Assembly: GCF_028826155.1 (NCBI RefSeq)
Contig: NZ_JAQGPN010000001.1
Location: forward strand, 2,857,501-2,921,500
Reading direction: 5' to 3'
Source of the DNA: Mesorhizobium shangrilense
GTDB lineage: Bacteria > Pseudomonadota > Alphaproteobacteria > Rhizobiales > Rhizobiaceae
Length of the DNA stretch: 64,000 nucleotides
The notes under the pieces were generated by a model, which was given only the letters and a program-made list of their open reading frames with translations, had not been told where the DNA came from and did not search any database. Of this stretch, positions 54,000 to 63,092 are shown one piece after another. The number at the start of each line of letters is the position of its first letter. Position 1 is the first letter of the stretch. A program made the position numbers and the translations under genes.

Positions 54000-54542
54000 A
54001 TGTCCACGGGTGAACAGGTGCAAGGTCGGAGAAGGTCCTGGGTCTGGCTTGCGATCCTCGGCGTCATTTCCCTCATCGGTGGCATTCTGGCGCTCGCAAA
54101 TCCCTTTGCGGCGACGCTTGCCGCGGTCATGCTCGCCGGATGGACGTTCCTGATCTTCGGTATCCTTCAGATCATCCAGGCGTTCGGAGACCGCGGCTGG
54201 TCTGGGTTCCTGTGGTCTCTGCTGCTTGGCCTGCTGACGACCGTTGTCGGCATTTCGCTGCTGTTCAATCCGGCCGCAGGGGCGCTCTCGCTCACCATGC
54301 TGGTCGCCGTGCTGTTCCTCGTGCTCGGCGTCGTGAAGGTGCTTTACGCCTTTTCGCTGCGCCCGGTGTCGGGCTGGGGCTGGGCGCTGGCCTCCGGCAT
54401 CATCTCCATCCTGCTCGGCGTGATGATCTTTGCAGACTATCCATGGTCCGCCACGACAATCCTCGGCGTCCTGCTCGCGATCGAGCTCTTGTCGAACGGC
54501 ATCTTCCTGCTGATGGTGGGGCTCGGCTTGCGCAGGGCATGA
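54000..54542 (+). CDS. HdeD-like membrane protein (DUF308)
   Basis: A 180-aa protein with six hydrophobic helices arranged as three pairs: WVWLAILGVISLIGGILALANPFAA, VMLAGWTFLIFGILQIIQAF, LLLGLLTTVVGISLLFNPAAG and similar. This repeated pattern is typical of the HdeD/DUF308 family, named for acid resistance in E. coli. ATG 54000 follows GGAGGGAACTGGC. It lies 25 bases after pdhC and 40 before the hydrolase gene, so it is probably part of the pdh transcript. Function not established. Confidence 0.82.
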   Translation: MSTGEQVQGRRRSWVWLAILGVISLIGGILALANPFAATLAAVMLAGWTFLIFGILQIIQAFGDRGWSGFLWSLLLGLLTTVVGISLLFNPAAGALSLTMLVAVLFLVLGVVKVLYAFSLRPVSGWGWALASGIISILLGVMIFADYPWSATTILGVLLAIELLSNGIFLLMVGLGLRRA

Positions 54543-54582
54543 CGCTCGCCAAGGCACATAGACACAAGACTGGGGGAACATC

Positions 54583-55221
54583 TTGAAGAACATACTTTGC
54601 TACGGGGATTCCCTGACCTGGGGGTACGATGCGGGGAAACTGGCGCGTCATCGCTTCGAGGACCGTTGGTCGAACGTCCTGCAGGCAGAACTCGGCAACG
54701 CTGCCCACGTCATCGAGGACGGCCTGAACGGCCGCACGACCGCCTTCGACGACAAGCTGGTCGCGGAGGACCGCAACGGCGCCAGCACGCTGCCCACTAG
54801 CCTTGCCACCCATTCGCCGCTCGACCTCGTCATCATCATGCTCGGCGCCAATGACATGAAGCCGTGGGTTCACGGTCGCGCCTTCGTCGCCGCCAACGGC
54901 ATGGCGCGCCTGGTGAAAATAGTCCGCAATCACACCTACTTCTTCGAGGCGCCGGCGCCAGAGGTCATCATGGTGTCGCCGCCGCCGGTGACCCGCACGG
55001 ACAATGTCGAGTTCTCCGAATATTTCGAGGGCGCCAACGTGTCGTCGACCCATCTCGCCAAGGCCTACCGTCAGTACGCCGAGCAGCTCGGCTGCGGCTT
55101 CTTCGACGCCGGCACGGTGGCGCAGACGACCCCGGTGGACGGCGTGCACCTCGACGCCGAAAACACCCGCGCGATCGGCAAGGGCATTGCCCCGCTCGTC
55201 AAGGCGACGCTGGGAATCTGA
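54583..55221 (+). CDS. SGNH/GDSL hydrolase (arylesterase-like)
   Basis: A 212-aa serine hydrolase. The blocks are intact: block I ILCYGDSLTWGYD (nucleophile Ser), block II Gly in DGLNGRTT, block III GANDMKP (Asn), and block V DGVHLDAENT (Asp-His). It lacks a signal peptide and probably acts in the cytosol on esters or acyl groups. The start is a TTG at 54583 with GGGGGAACATC upstream. It lies 14 bases before lpd. The same gene order (pdhC, hydrolase, lpd) suggests cotranscription; it could hydrolyse acyl-thioesters or lipoyl-linked esters, but this is a guess. Confidence 0.85.
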   Translation: MKNILCYGDSLTWGYDAGKLARHRFEDRWSNVLQAELGNAAHVIEDGLNGRTTAFDDKLVAEDRNGASTLPTSLATHSPLDLVIIMLGANDMKPWVHGRAFVAANGMARLVKIVRNHTYFFEAPAPEVIMVSPPPVTRTDNVEFSEYFEGANVSSTHLAKAYRQYAEQLGCGFFDAGTVAQTTPVDGVHLDAENTRAIGKGIAPLVKATLGI

Positions 55222-55235
55222 GAAGGACTGTTATT

Positions 55236-56699
55236 GTGGCTGAATCCTACGACGTCATCATCATCGGCTCGGGCCCGGGCGGCTATGTCACTGCCGTGCG
55301 CTCGGCCCAGCTCGGCTTCAAGACGGCGATCGTGGAGCGGGAGCACCTTGGCGGAATCTGCCTCAACTGGGGCTGCATCCCGACCAAGGCGCTGCTGCGC
55401 TCGGCCGAGATCAAGCATTTTGCCGAACACGCCAGGGACTACGGCCTCAAGATCGACGGGACGGTGACCGCCGACACGGCTGCGGTCGTCGACCGCTCGC
55501 GAAAGGTGTCGGCGAGGCTCAATGGCGGCGTCGGCTTCCTCATGAAGAAGAACAAGGTCGACGTGATCTGGGGCGAGGCCAAGCTGACCAAGGCGCCGGC
55601 GGGCGCGCAGCCCGGCGAGATCGTGGTGTCGAAGACGTCGAAGAAGCCGATGGAGCCGCAACATCCCGCGCCGAAGGGCACCAAGGGCGAGGGCGCATAC
55701 ACGGCCAAGCACATCATCGTGGCGACCGGCGCACGGCCGCGCGCTCTGCCCGGCATCGAGCCGGACGGCAAGCTGATCTGGACCTACTTTGAGGCGATGG
55801 TGCCGAAGGAGATGCCGAAGTCGCTCCTCGTGATGGGGTCGGGTGCGATCGGCATCGAGTTCGCCAGCTTCTACCGGACGATGGGCGCGGACGTGACGGT
55901 GGTCGAGCTGCTGCCGCAGGTGATGCCGGTGGAGGACGCGGAAGTCTCCAAGTTCGCGCAGAAGCAGTTCGAGAAGCAGGGCATGAAGATCCTGCTCGAC
56001 GCCAAGGTGACCAAGGTCGAGAAGGCTGCCAACTCGATCACCGCGCATGTCGAGAAGAAGGACGGCACGGTCGAGAAGATCACGGCCGAGCGCATGATCT
56101 CGGCTGTCGGCGTCCAGGGCAATGTGGAGAACCTGGGTCTCGAGGCGCTCGGCGTGAAGGTCGAGCGCGGCGTCGTCGCGGTCGACGGCTACGGCCGCAC
56201 CAACGTGCCGGGCATCTATGCCATCGGCGACGTCGCCGGCCCGCCGATGCTGGCACACAAGGCCGAGCACGAGGGCGTCATCTGCGTCGAGAAGATCGCC
56301 AACGTGCCGGGCGTGCACGGGCTGGACAAGTCGAAGATCCCCGGCTGCACCTACTGCAACCCGCAGGTGGCGTCGGTCGGCCTGACAGAGGCGAAGGCCA
56401 AGGAGTCCGGCTACGACATCCGCGTCGGCCGCTTCCAGTTCGGCGCCAATGGCAAGGCCATCGCGCTCGGCGAGGATCAGGGTTTCATCAAGACCATCTT
56501 CGACAAGAAGACCGGGCAGCTGCTCGGCGCGCACATGATCGGCGCAGAGGTCACCGAACTCATCCAGGGTTTTGTGGTCGCCATGAATCTCGAGACGACC
56601 GAGGAAGAGCTGATGCACAGCGTCTTCCCGCATCCGACGCTGTCGGAGATGATGAAGGAGAGCGTCCTCGACGCTTACGGCCGTGCATTGAACGCATGA
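55236..56699 (+). CDS. lpd: Dihydrolipoyl dehydrogenase (E3)
   Basis: A 487-aa flavoprotein disulphide reductase. FAD loop IIIGSGPGGYVTAV, redox-active disulphide in GGICLNWGCIPTK, NAD loop VMGSGAIGIEFASFYRTMG, YAIGDVAGPPMLAHKAEHEG, and the C-terminal catalytic His-Glu motif HPHPTLSE (here FPHPTLSEM) are present. It has an insertion around residues 130-150 (TSKKPMEPQHPAPKGTKGEG) that is common in alphaproteobacterial Lpd. It reoxidises dihydrolipoamide of the E2. GTG start at 55236 after GAAGGA. 14 bases after the hydrolase gene. Confidence 0.95.
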   Translation: MAESYDVIIIGSGPGGYVTAVRSAQLGFKTAIVEREHLGGICLNWGCIPTKALLRSAEIKHFAEHARDYGLKIDGTVTADTAAVVDRSRKVSARLNGGVGFLMKKNKVDVIWGEAKLTKAPAGAQPGEIVVSKTSKKPMEPQHPAPKGTKGEGAYTAKHIIVATGARPRALPGIEPDGKLIWTYFEAMVPKEMPKSLLVMGSGAIGIEFASFYRTMGADVTVVELLPQVMPVEDAEVSKFAQKQFEKQGMKILLDAKVTKVEKAANSITAHVEKKDGTVEKITAERMISAVGVQGNVENLGLEALGVKVERGVVAVDGYGRTNVPGIYAIGDVAGPPMLAHKAEHEGVICVEKIANVPGVHGLDKSKIPGCTYCNPQVASVGLTEAKAKESGYDIRVGRFQFGANGKAIALGEDQGFIKTIFDKKTGQLLGAHMIGAEVTELIQGFVVAMNLETTEEELMHSVFPHPTLSEMMKESVLDAYGRALNA

Positions 56700-56779
56700 C
56701 GAGTTCGTCGGCCTGATGGAACTCCCGTTCGGCGGACGCCTTTCATCGGGCGTTCGCGGATTGCAGAGGAGACAGGCGC

Positions 56780-57028
56780 ATGAATGGTGTGGGATGGATC
56801 GCCGCCATCATCATTGGCGGGCTGGCCGGCTGGCTGGCGGAGAAGTTCATGGAGAGCGAAATGGGGCTCTTGATGAACATCGTGCTGGGGATTGTAGGAG
56901 CGGTGCTGCTCAATGCGCTCCTGGGCGCGATCGGCATAAATATCGGGATGGGCTGGATCTCGTATCTGGTCGCCGGCTTCATCGGCGGCTCGCTGCTGAT
57001 CTTCGTCGCCCGGGCGCTGAGACGCTGA
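56780..57028 (+). CDS. GlsB/YeaQ/YmgE family membrane protein (transglycosylase-associated)
   Basis: An 82-aa protein with three helices: [43 protein letters not shown] and [19 protein letters not shown]. The Gly-rich [12 protein letters not shown] and [11 protein letters not shown] are family signatures. Role unknown; homologues are stress-linked. Ribosome site AGAGGAGACAGGCGC. It lies between lpd and lipA. Confidence 0.87.
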   Translation: MNGVGWIAAIIIGGLAGWLAEKFMESEMGLLMNIVLGIVGAVLLNALLGAIGINIGMGWISYLVAGFIGGSLLIFVARALRR

Positions 57029-57194
57029 ACGCGCGCATGGCTGCCATTCCCGAATGGGCGCAGCAGCACGCCGCAGTGGTCTTCCTATTGCGGCGCAAAG
57101 GCATTACATCGACCCGGAACGCTGGTGTTCCGGGCCGCAGGACCGGGTCCATCCGGCAGAACTGACACGAGATCGCGAAAGGCAGCCGAATTCG

Positions 57195-58157
57195 ATGGTC
57201 ACTGTCCTCGACACGATTGCTGCGCCACGGCCGCGCCATCCGGAAAAGGCGCACCGGCCTGACCAGGAGATGCTGCGCAAGCCGGACTGGATCCGCGTGC
57301 GCGCGCCCGTGTCGAAGGGCTACAGCGAGACGCGCGAGATCGTGAAGTCGCACGGACTGGTGACGGTCTGCGAGGAAGCAGGCTGCCCCAACATCGGCGA
57401 GTGCTGGGACAAGAAGCACGCCACCTTCATGATCATGGGCGAGATCTGCACGCGCGCCTGCGCGTTCTGCAACGTCGCCACCGGCATTCCGACCGCACTC
57501 GACCCGAACGAGCCTGAGAGCGTGGCGCAGGCCGTCGCCAAAATGGGGCTTTCCCACGTGGTGATCACGTCGGTTGACCGCGACGACCTCGACGACGGCG
57601 GCGCCCAGCATTTCGCCGACGTGATCCAAGCCATCCGCCGCGTCGCTCCGGCGACCACCATCGAGATCCTGACGCCGGACTTCCTGCGCAAGGAAGGCGC
57701 GCTGGAGGTGGTGGTGGCGGCCAAGCCGGACGTCTTCAACCACAACCTCGAGACGGTCCCTTCGAAGTACCTCAAGGTGCGGCCGGGGGCCCGCTACTTC
57801 CACTCGATCAGGCTGCTGCAGCGGGTGAAGGAGCTCGACCCGACGATCTTCACCAAGTCCGGCATCATGGTCGGTCTCGGCGAGGAGCGGAACGAGATCC
57901 TGCAACTCATGGACGACCTGCGCACCGCCAATGTCGACTTCATGACGATCGGCCAGTACCTCGCGCCGTCGAAGAAGCACCATGCGGTGATGCGCTTCGT
58001 GACGCCGGACGAGTTCAAGTCATTCGAGACGGTCGCCTATACCAAGGGGTTCCTGATGGTCGCGTCGAGCCCGCTGACGCGGTCGTCGCATCACGCCGGC
58101 GAGGATTTCGAAAGGCTGCGCGCCGCCCGTGAGGCGCAGCTCAAGAAGTCCGCCTAG
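57195..58157 (+). CDS. lipA: Lipoyl synthase
   Basis: A 320-aa radical SAM enzyme with two clusters: the auxiliary cluster cysteines in [14 protein letters not shown] (CxxxxCxxxxxC) and the radical [11 protein letters not shown] (CxxxCxxC). The C-terminal RSSHHAG supplies the serine ligand. It inserts sulphur into octanoylated lipoyl domains made by LipB. The ATG at 57195 has only a weak ribosome site (AAAGGCAG, far upstream). It follows the pdh-lpd genes and acts on their E2/E1-beta lipoyl domains. Confidence 0.95.
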   Translation: MVTVLDTIAAPRPRHPEKAHRPDQEMLRKPDWIRVRAPVSKGYSETREIVKSHGLVTVCEEAGCPNIGECWDKKHATFMIMGEICTRACAFCNVATGIPTALDPNEPESVAQAVAKMGLSHVVITSVDRDDLDDGGAQHFADVIQAIRRVAPATTIEILTPDFLRKEGALEVVVAAKPDVFNHNLETVPSKYLKVRPGARYFHSIRLLQRVKELDPTIFTKSGIMVGLGEERNEILQLMDDLRTANVDFMTIGQYLAPSKKHHAVMRFVTPDEFKSFETVAYTKGFLMVASSPLTRSSHHAGEDFERLRAAREAQLKKSA

Positions 58158-58170
58158 ACGTCCTGGAGCC

Positions 58171-58641
58171 ATGCCGCAGTTCGAAACCACGCGGCGCGTG
58201 AAGCATGCAGCGGACAAGATGTTCGCGCTGGTCGCCGACGTCGAGAAGTACCCTGAATTCCTGCCGCTCTGCGAGGGGCTGACCGTGCGCTCGCGCCGCG
58301 AGCGGGACGGGCGGACGATCCTCATCGCCGACATGACGGTGGGCTACAAGGCGATCCGCGAGACTTTTACCAGCCAGGTGCACCTGAAGCCCGATGAACT
58401 GGCGATCGACGTCAAATATCTCGACGGGCCGTTCAAGTATCTGAGCAATGTCTGGCGTTTCGACCCGCAAGGCGATCAGGGGTGCGAAATCCATTTCTTC
58501 ATCGACTACGAGTTCAAGAGCCGCATCCTCGGTGCGGTGATGGGCGCCATGTTCGACCGCGCCTTCCGCATGTTCACCGACGCATTCGAGAAGCGCGCGG
58601 ATGCGATCTACGGTCTCAGCAAGGACGGGCATTCAGCATGA
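58171..58641 (+). CDS. Coq10/RatA family START-domain protein
   Basis: A 156-aa START-like protein: MPQFETTRRVKHAADKMFALVADVEKYPEFLPLCEG is the typical start, followed by TVGYKAIRETFTSQV, YLDGPFKYLSNVWRF and DYEFKSRILGAVMGAMFDRAFRMFTDAFEKRA. The family binds ubiquinone (Coq10) in eukaryotes and bacteria; the E. coli member is called RatA. Placement 13 bases after lipA, in an aerobic-metabolism cluster, fits the ubiquinone role more than a toxin. ATG at 58171 has GGAGCC before it. Overlaps the next gene by four bases. Confidence 0.86.
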   Translation: MPQFETTRRVKHAADKMFALVADVEKYPEFLPLCEGLTVRSRRERDGRTILIADMTVGYKAIRETFTSQVHLKPDELAIDVKYLDGPFKYLSNVWRFDPQGDQGCEIHFFIDYEFKSRILGAVMGAMFDRAFRMFTDAFEKRADAIYGLSKDGHSA

Positions 58642-59069
58642 CGGCAAACACCACGAAGGCCGCCGCCGACTATGTGCTGGCGATCGGTACGCCCGATGTC
58701 GACGACTATCGGCGGTTGCGGCACATTTCGGGACTCAGCAAGATGAGCCTCGAGGCTGCCATGCGCGGGCTGCCGAATACGATCCACGCGGTCACAATCG
58801 GCTGGAATGGAAGCGTCGTCGGAATGGGGCGCATCATCGGCGACGGCGGTTGCTTCTATCAAGTCACGGACATCGCCGTTGACCCCGACCACCAGGGCCG
58901 GGGTCTCGGCAAGATGATCGTGAAGGCGCTTGTCGACTATCTTCGCACGTCTGTGCCGAGCACGGCCTATGTCAGCCTGATCGCGGACGGGGAGGCGAGC
59001 GAACTCTATGCCCAGTTCGGTTTCGTGCCGACTGCCCCGGCTTCCATCGGCATGGCGTTGAAGCGGTAG
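58638..59069 (+). CDS. GNAT family N-acetyltransferase
   Basis: A 143-aa acetyltransferase: IIGDGGCFYQVTDIAVDPDHQGRGLGKMIVKAL contains the acetyl-CoA loop (HQGRGLG), and LIADGEASELYAQFGFVPT is motif B. It matches the small single-domain GNAT proteins. ATG overlaps the preceding stop (58638-58641), so it is coupled to the Coq10/RatA-like gene. Convergent with cinA-type amidase gene. Substrate unknown. Confidence 0.8.
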   Translation: MTANTTKAAADYVLAIGTPDVDDYRRLRHISGLSKMSLEAAMRGLPNTIHAVTIGWNGSVVGMGRIIGDGGCFYQVTDIAVDPDHQGRGLGKMIVKALVDYLRTSVPSTAYVSLIADGEASELYAQFGFVPTAPASIGMALKR

Positions 59070-59091
59070 CGGAAGCGAAGCGGAGGCCTTG

Positions 59092-59577
59092 TCAGGCCAA
59101 CGCCTTGAGGCCGAGTTCGAGCGCGGTCTTCACCGTCTCCCGGCGCACGAAGTCTCGGCCTTTGTTCTCGAACAGCCCTTTCTCGGCGAAGGCCGGCTGA
59201 CCAGTCACGGCGACCCCGAACCAGACCAGACCGACCGGCTTTTCCGCCGAGCCGCCATCTGGCCCGGCAATGCCGGTGACCGCGAGCGCAATGCCGGCGC
59301 GGGAATTCTTCAGAGCTCCGGCCGCCATCTCGAGCGCGGTCTCTTGCGAAACCGCACCATGCGCGTCCAGAGTCGACTTGCGAACGCCGAGCATCTCCAT
59401 CTTGGCGTCGTTGGAATAGGTGACGAAGCCGCGGTCGACCATGGAAGACGAGCCGGGAATGTCGGTCAGGCGCGCGATGATGAGGCCGCCGGTGCAGCTC
59501 TCGGCCGTTGCCGCCAGTATCTTGCGAGCCTCGCAAGCCTTCAGGAAACGATCGGCAAGAGGATCGATCTCGCTCAT
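59092..59577 (-). CDS. CinA-family nicotinamide-nucleotide amidase (PncC-like)
   Basis: A 161-aa C-terminal-type CinA protein: [37 protein letters not shown] and [20 protein letters not shown] are the conserved blocks with the catalytic Ser in ESCTGG. It deamidates nicotinamide mononucleotide to nicotinic acid mononucleotide. It overlaps the ispDF stop by four bases (59574-59577) and so is coupled to it. No N-terminal molybdopterin-like domain. Confidence 0.88.
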   Translation of the reverse strand: MSEIDPLADRFLKACEARKILAATAESCTGGLIIARLTDIPGSSSMVDRGFVTYSNDAKMEMLGVRKSTLDAHGAVSQETALEMAAGALKNSRAGIALAVTGIAGPDGGSAEKPVGLVWFGVAVTGQPAFAEKGLFENKGRDFVRRETVKTALELGLKALA

Positions 59578-60791
59578 GCGGGCAGTTCTCCGGGATAGAC
59601 GACCGTCGCGGTCGCGATCGCCGCGATGCCTTCCTCGCGGCCGACGAAGCCAAGGCGCTCGTTGGTCGTCGCCTTGACGGAGATGCGCGACGGATCGATG
59701 CCGAGCATCTGCGCGACAGCGGCGACCATCGCCTCGCGGTGAGGGCCGATCTTCGGCGCTTCGCAGATCAGCGTCATGTCCGCATTGGCGATGCGCCCGC
59801 CATGCTCGCGCACGAGGCGCGCGGCATGCTCCACGAAGATGTGCGAGGCGGCGCCCTTCCACTGCGGGTCGGAGGGCGGGAAATGCGTGCCGATGTCGCC
59901 GCCGCCGCATGTCGCCAGCAGCGCGTCGGTCAAGGCGTGCAGCGCAACGTCGGCGTCCGAATGGCCGTTCAGCTTCCTGGTGTGAGGGATCTTTACGCCG
60001 GCGAGCCAGACATGATCGCCCGCCTCGAACGAGTGCACGTCGTAGCCGTTGCCGGTGCGCACGTCCGGGAAGAGCATGGTGTCGGAGAGCCGTTGGTCGG
60101 CCATTTCGATGTCCTTTGCCCAGGTGAGTTTCTGGTTGTCCGGCGAACCCCGGACAAGCTTGACCGGAATGTTCGCCCATTCGGCGATCGCGGCGTCGTC
60201 GGTGAAATCGGTCCTGCCCGCGCGATCGGCCTTCATGTGAGCAGCATGGATCGGCCAGAATGGGAAGCCCTGCGGCGTCTGTGCGGCAAACAGCCCCTCG
60301 CGCGCAACGGTCCCGGAGACCAGGTCGCCATCCCCACCACGTTTCAACGTGTCCGAAACGGGGATTGCAGGGAGGGCGGCTTGCCTCTCTTCTACCGCAT
60401 CGATGATCCGATCGATCAGGTCGGTGTCGACGAATGGCCGCGCGGCGTCGTGAATGAGAACCTTCGATGGCGCAGTCTCGCGCAGCGCCTGCAGTCCGGC
60501 CAATACGGACGCCTGGCGGCTGGCGCCGCCGTCAATGGCCTGCACCCTGGAGGCGAGGTCGCCGATTGCCGCTTCGTAGAGCGGGCGGTCGGCGGGATGG
60601 ATGGCGACCACGATCCGCCCAATGCCGCGATGGCTGAGGATCGCCTCGACGCTGCGGCGAAGAATGGTTTTTCCGCCAACGGATCTGTACTGTTTGGGCA
60701 GGTCGCCGCCGCCGGCCCGTTCGCCGCGCCCCGCAGCCACGATCACCACCGCCACGTTGCCTGCGGCGGCATTTTTCATATCCGTCGTCAT
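59574..60791 (-). CDS. ispDF: Bifunctional IspD/IspF enzyme of isoprenoid synthesis
   Basis: A 405-aa fusion. Residues about 12-235 are IspD (CDP-methylerythritol synthase; [44 protein letters not shown]) and 245-405 are IspF (MEcPP synthase; [19 protein letters not shown] with metal Asp-x-His, [29 protein letters not shown]). The intervening IspE step is not fused. The fusion is common in alphaproteobacteria. Minus strand, divergent from dusB with a 139-base gap. Confidence 0.95.
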   Translation of the reverse strand: MTTDMKNAAAGNVAVVIVAAGRGERAGGGDLPKQYRSVGGKTILRRSVEAILSHRGIGRIVVAIHPADRPLYEAAIGDLASRVQAIDGGASRQASVLAGLQALRETAPSKVLIHDAARPFVDTDLIDRIIDAVEERQAALPAIPVSDTLKRGGDGDLVSGTVAREGLFAAQTPQGFPFWPIHAAHMKADRAGRTDFTDDAAIAEWANIPVKLVRGSPDNQKLTWAKDIEMADQRLSDTMLFPDVRTGNGYDVHSFEAGDHVWLAGVKIPHTRKLNGHSDADVALHALTDALLATCGGGDIGTHFPPSDPQWKGAASHIFVEHAARLVREHGGRIANADMTLICEAPKIGPHREAMVAAVAQMLGIDPSRISVKATTNERLGFVGREEGIAAIATATVVYPGELPA

Positions 60792-60930
60792 GCTTCGGCC
60801 TTAGTACGGCGGTTTCGGTTCCGCCAGCTAATTCCAGAAATCGACATTTTGTGCGGCGACTTGCCGATTGCGCGTCCAACCAAATCTGGCTAGAGAATGT
60901 GCACGAGGTGTCTCTGCCCTGTTTTTGTGC

Positions 60931-61959
60931 ATGACGAAACTTGAACAACTCTCCCAGCCGCTCCAGATCGGACCGGTTTCCATCCGCAATCGCGTGTTCC
61001 AGGCACCCATGTCCGGGATCACCGACGAGCCAATGCGTCGCCGCGCCTATCAGCACGGCGCGGGGCTGGTCGTCTCCGAGATGGTCGCGAGCGGCGAACT
61101 TGCTCGCGGCCGGGGCGATACCGAGCGCCGGATACGGCACTCCGGCCTGGCGGTTCACATGATCCAGCTTGCGGGCCGCGAGGCGGCGGCCATGGCCGAG
61201 GCGGCGACCATAGCGGAAGGCGAGGGCGCCGATATCATCGACATCAACATGGGCTGCCCGGCGAAGAAGGTCACCGGGGGCTATTGCGGCTCCGCGCTGA
61301 TGCGCGACCTCGATCACGCGTTGAGGCTGATCGATGCGGTGATAGGCGCGGTCGCCGTACCGGTTACGGTGAAGATGCGGCTCGGTTGGGACGAGACGGC
61401 GCTCAACGCGCCGGTGCTGGCGCAAAGGGCCGAGCAGGCAGGCGTCGCCATGGTCACCGTGCATGGCCGCACGCGCTGCCAGTTTTACAAGGGCAAGGCG
61501 GACTGGGGGGCGATCGCCCGTATTAAGGAGGCTGTGTCCATCCCCGTCGTGGCCAACGGGGACGTTGGCACGCCCGCGGACGCCGCGACAATCTTGGAAC
61601 AGTCCGGAGCGGACGCGGTGATGGTCGGGCGCGCGCACTACGGCGCGCCGTGGGCCGCGGCCGAGATCGCGGCTGCGGCAGGCGGCGGGTCGGGCGAGCG
61701 GGTTGGACCAACGCCCGCCGCGATCGCCGACTACGTGGTCTCGCACTACGAGGACATGCTTTCGCTCTACGGCGTGGAGAGCGGGCTCAGGCAGGCGCGC
61801 AAGCACCTCGGTTGGTATCTCGACCGCCATGCTGGCGGATCGACGGAAGAGCTCAGGCGATCGGTGATGACATCATTCGACCCGGCACAGGTGATTTCAA
61901 GCGTCAGGGAAGCCTTTGCGCCGGCAGGCGACGGCTCGGGGGAAAGGGCGGCCGCATGA
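60931..61959 (+). CDS. dusB: tRNA-dihydrouridine synthase (NifR3/DusB)
   Basis: A 342-aa FMN-dependent enzyme that reduces uridines in tRNA. Seen are [41 protein letters not shown] with the catalytic Cys, [11 protein letters not shown] and [16 protein letters not shown]. The position directly upstream of ntrB with overlapping codons is the nifR3-ntrBC operon of alphaproteobacteria. The ATG at 60931 is preferred as the family start; no strong ribosome site is visible before it. Confidence 0.93.
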   Translation: MTKLEQLSQPLQIGPVSIRNRVFQAPMSGITDEPMRRRAYQHGAGLVVSEMVASGELARGRGDTERRIRHSGLAVHMIQLAGREAAAMAEAATIAEGEGADIIDINMGCPAKKVTGGYCGSALMRDLDHALRLIDAVIGAVAVPVTVKMRLGWDETALNAPVLAQRAEQAGVAMVTVHGRTRCQFYKGKADWGAIARIKEAVSIPVVANGDVGTPADAATILEQSGADAVMVGRAHYGAPWAAAEIAAAAGGGSGERVGPTPAAIADYVVSHYEDMLSLYGVESGLRQARKHLGWYLDRHAGGSTEELRRSVMTSFDPAQVISSVREAFAPAGDGSGERAAA

Positions 61960-63092
61960 ATGTGACGTCCCCACAGGCGAACATGGAAGACGCCGCGCAG
62001 ATCGTTCTCAACACCATCCGCCGACCGGTGATCATGGTCGCTCCGGACGGATACATCACATTCGCCAACGCCGATGCGGAGGACTTCTTCCGTTGCAGCG
62101 CCAATGTGCTGGCGCGCAGCCTTCTGTCGAAGTTCGTGCCGTTCGACAGCCCCCTGCTGACGCTGGTGGAGCAGGTGCGCGAACGGCTGAGCCCAGTCAA
62201 CGAATATCGGGTCGACGTGTCGTCGCCGCGTCTGGGCGAGGAAAAGATGGTCGATCTGTACGCAGCGCCGGTGCCCGAGTTTCCCGGCTCGGTGGTGGTG
62301 ATGTTTCAGGAACGCTCGATGGCGGACAAGATCGACCGCCAGATGACGCATCGCGGCGCAGCGCGGTCGGTGTCCGGCCTTGCCGCCATGCTGGCGCACG
62401 AGATCAAGAATCCTTTGTCGGGCATCCGCGGTGCGGCCCAACTGCTGGAACTGTCCGCCTCAGACGAGGATCGCGCGCTGACGCGCCTGATCACTGATGA
62501 GACCGACCGCATCGTCGCGCTGGTCGACCGGATGGAGGTGTTTTCCGACGAGCGTCCGATCGATCGTTATCCGGTCAACATCCATGTTGTGCTCGACCAT
62601 GTGGAGGCAATCGCCAGGAACGGCTTCGCCAGGGGGATAAGGATCGTCCAGGACTATGACCCGTCGCTGCCCCCGGTCTATGCCAACCGCGACCAACTCA
62701 TCCAGGTGTTCCTCAACCTGATCAAGAACGCCGCTGAGGCGGTGGGGTCGGATCCGCAGGCCGAGATCACGCTGACGACAGCGTTCCGGCCCGGCATCCG
62801 CGTCTCGGTTCCCGGCACGTCCGACCGCGTGTCGCTGCCGCTCGAGTTCTGCGTCCGCGACAACGGGCCCGGCGTGTCGGAGGACATCCTCCCCATACTG
62901 TTCGATCCCTTCATAACCACCAAGCTCAACGGTTCAGGGCTGGGGCTGGCGCTCGTCGCCAAGATCGTCGGCGAGCATGGCGGCATCGTCGAATGCGAGT
63001 CGACACCGCGTGGCACGAACTTTCGTGTTCTCATGCCGGCCTGGAAGGAAAACACGCCCATCGGCGAAGACGAGGACGGAGGACATACATGA
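61956..63092 (+). CDS. ntrB: Nitrogen regulation sensor kinase NtrB (GlnL)
   Basis: A 378-aa cytosolic kinase. An N-terminal PAS-type domain ([21 protein letters not shown]), the phosphoacceptor box [24 protein letters not shown] (His), N box [16 protein letters not shown], and G boxes [20 protein letters not shown] and [13 protein letters not shown] are present. No membrane segment. It phosphorylates or dephosphorylates NtrC under PII control. Start overlaps the dusB stop and end overlaps the ntrC start, both by four bases. Confidence 0.95.
   Translation: MNVTSPQANMEDAAQIVLNTIRRPVIMVAPDGYITFANADAEDFFRCSANVLARSLLSKFVPFDSPLLTLVEQVRERLSPVNEYRVDVSSPRLGEEKMVDLYAAPVPEFPGSVVVMFQERSMADKIDRQMTHRGAARSVSGLAAMLAHEIKNPLSGIRGAAQLLELSASDEDRALTRLITDETDRIVALVDRMEVFSDERPIDRYPVNIHVVLDHVEAIARNGFARGIRIVQDYDPSLPPVYANRDQLIQVFLNLIKNAAEAVGSDPQAEITLTTAFRPGIRVSVPGTSDRVSLPLEFCVRDNGPGVSEDILPILFDPFITTKLNGSGLGLALVAKIVGEHGGIVECESTPRGTNFRVLMPAWKENTPIGEDEDGGHT

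Noticed and set aside
55071..56633. A 520-codon minus-strand frame opposite lpd
   Set aside because: Shadow of the lpd gene; no ribosome site and a shadow-like composition.
58171..58641. Toxin of a toxin-antitoxin system (RatA label)
   Set aside because: The neighbour is a GNAT acetyltransferase, not an antitoxin such as RatB, and the context is lipoate and respiratory metabolism; the Coq10 role is more likely.
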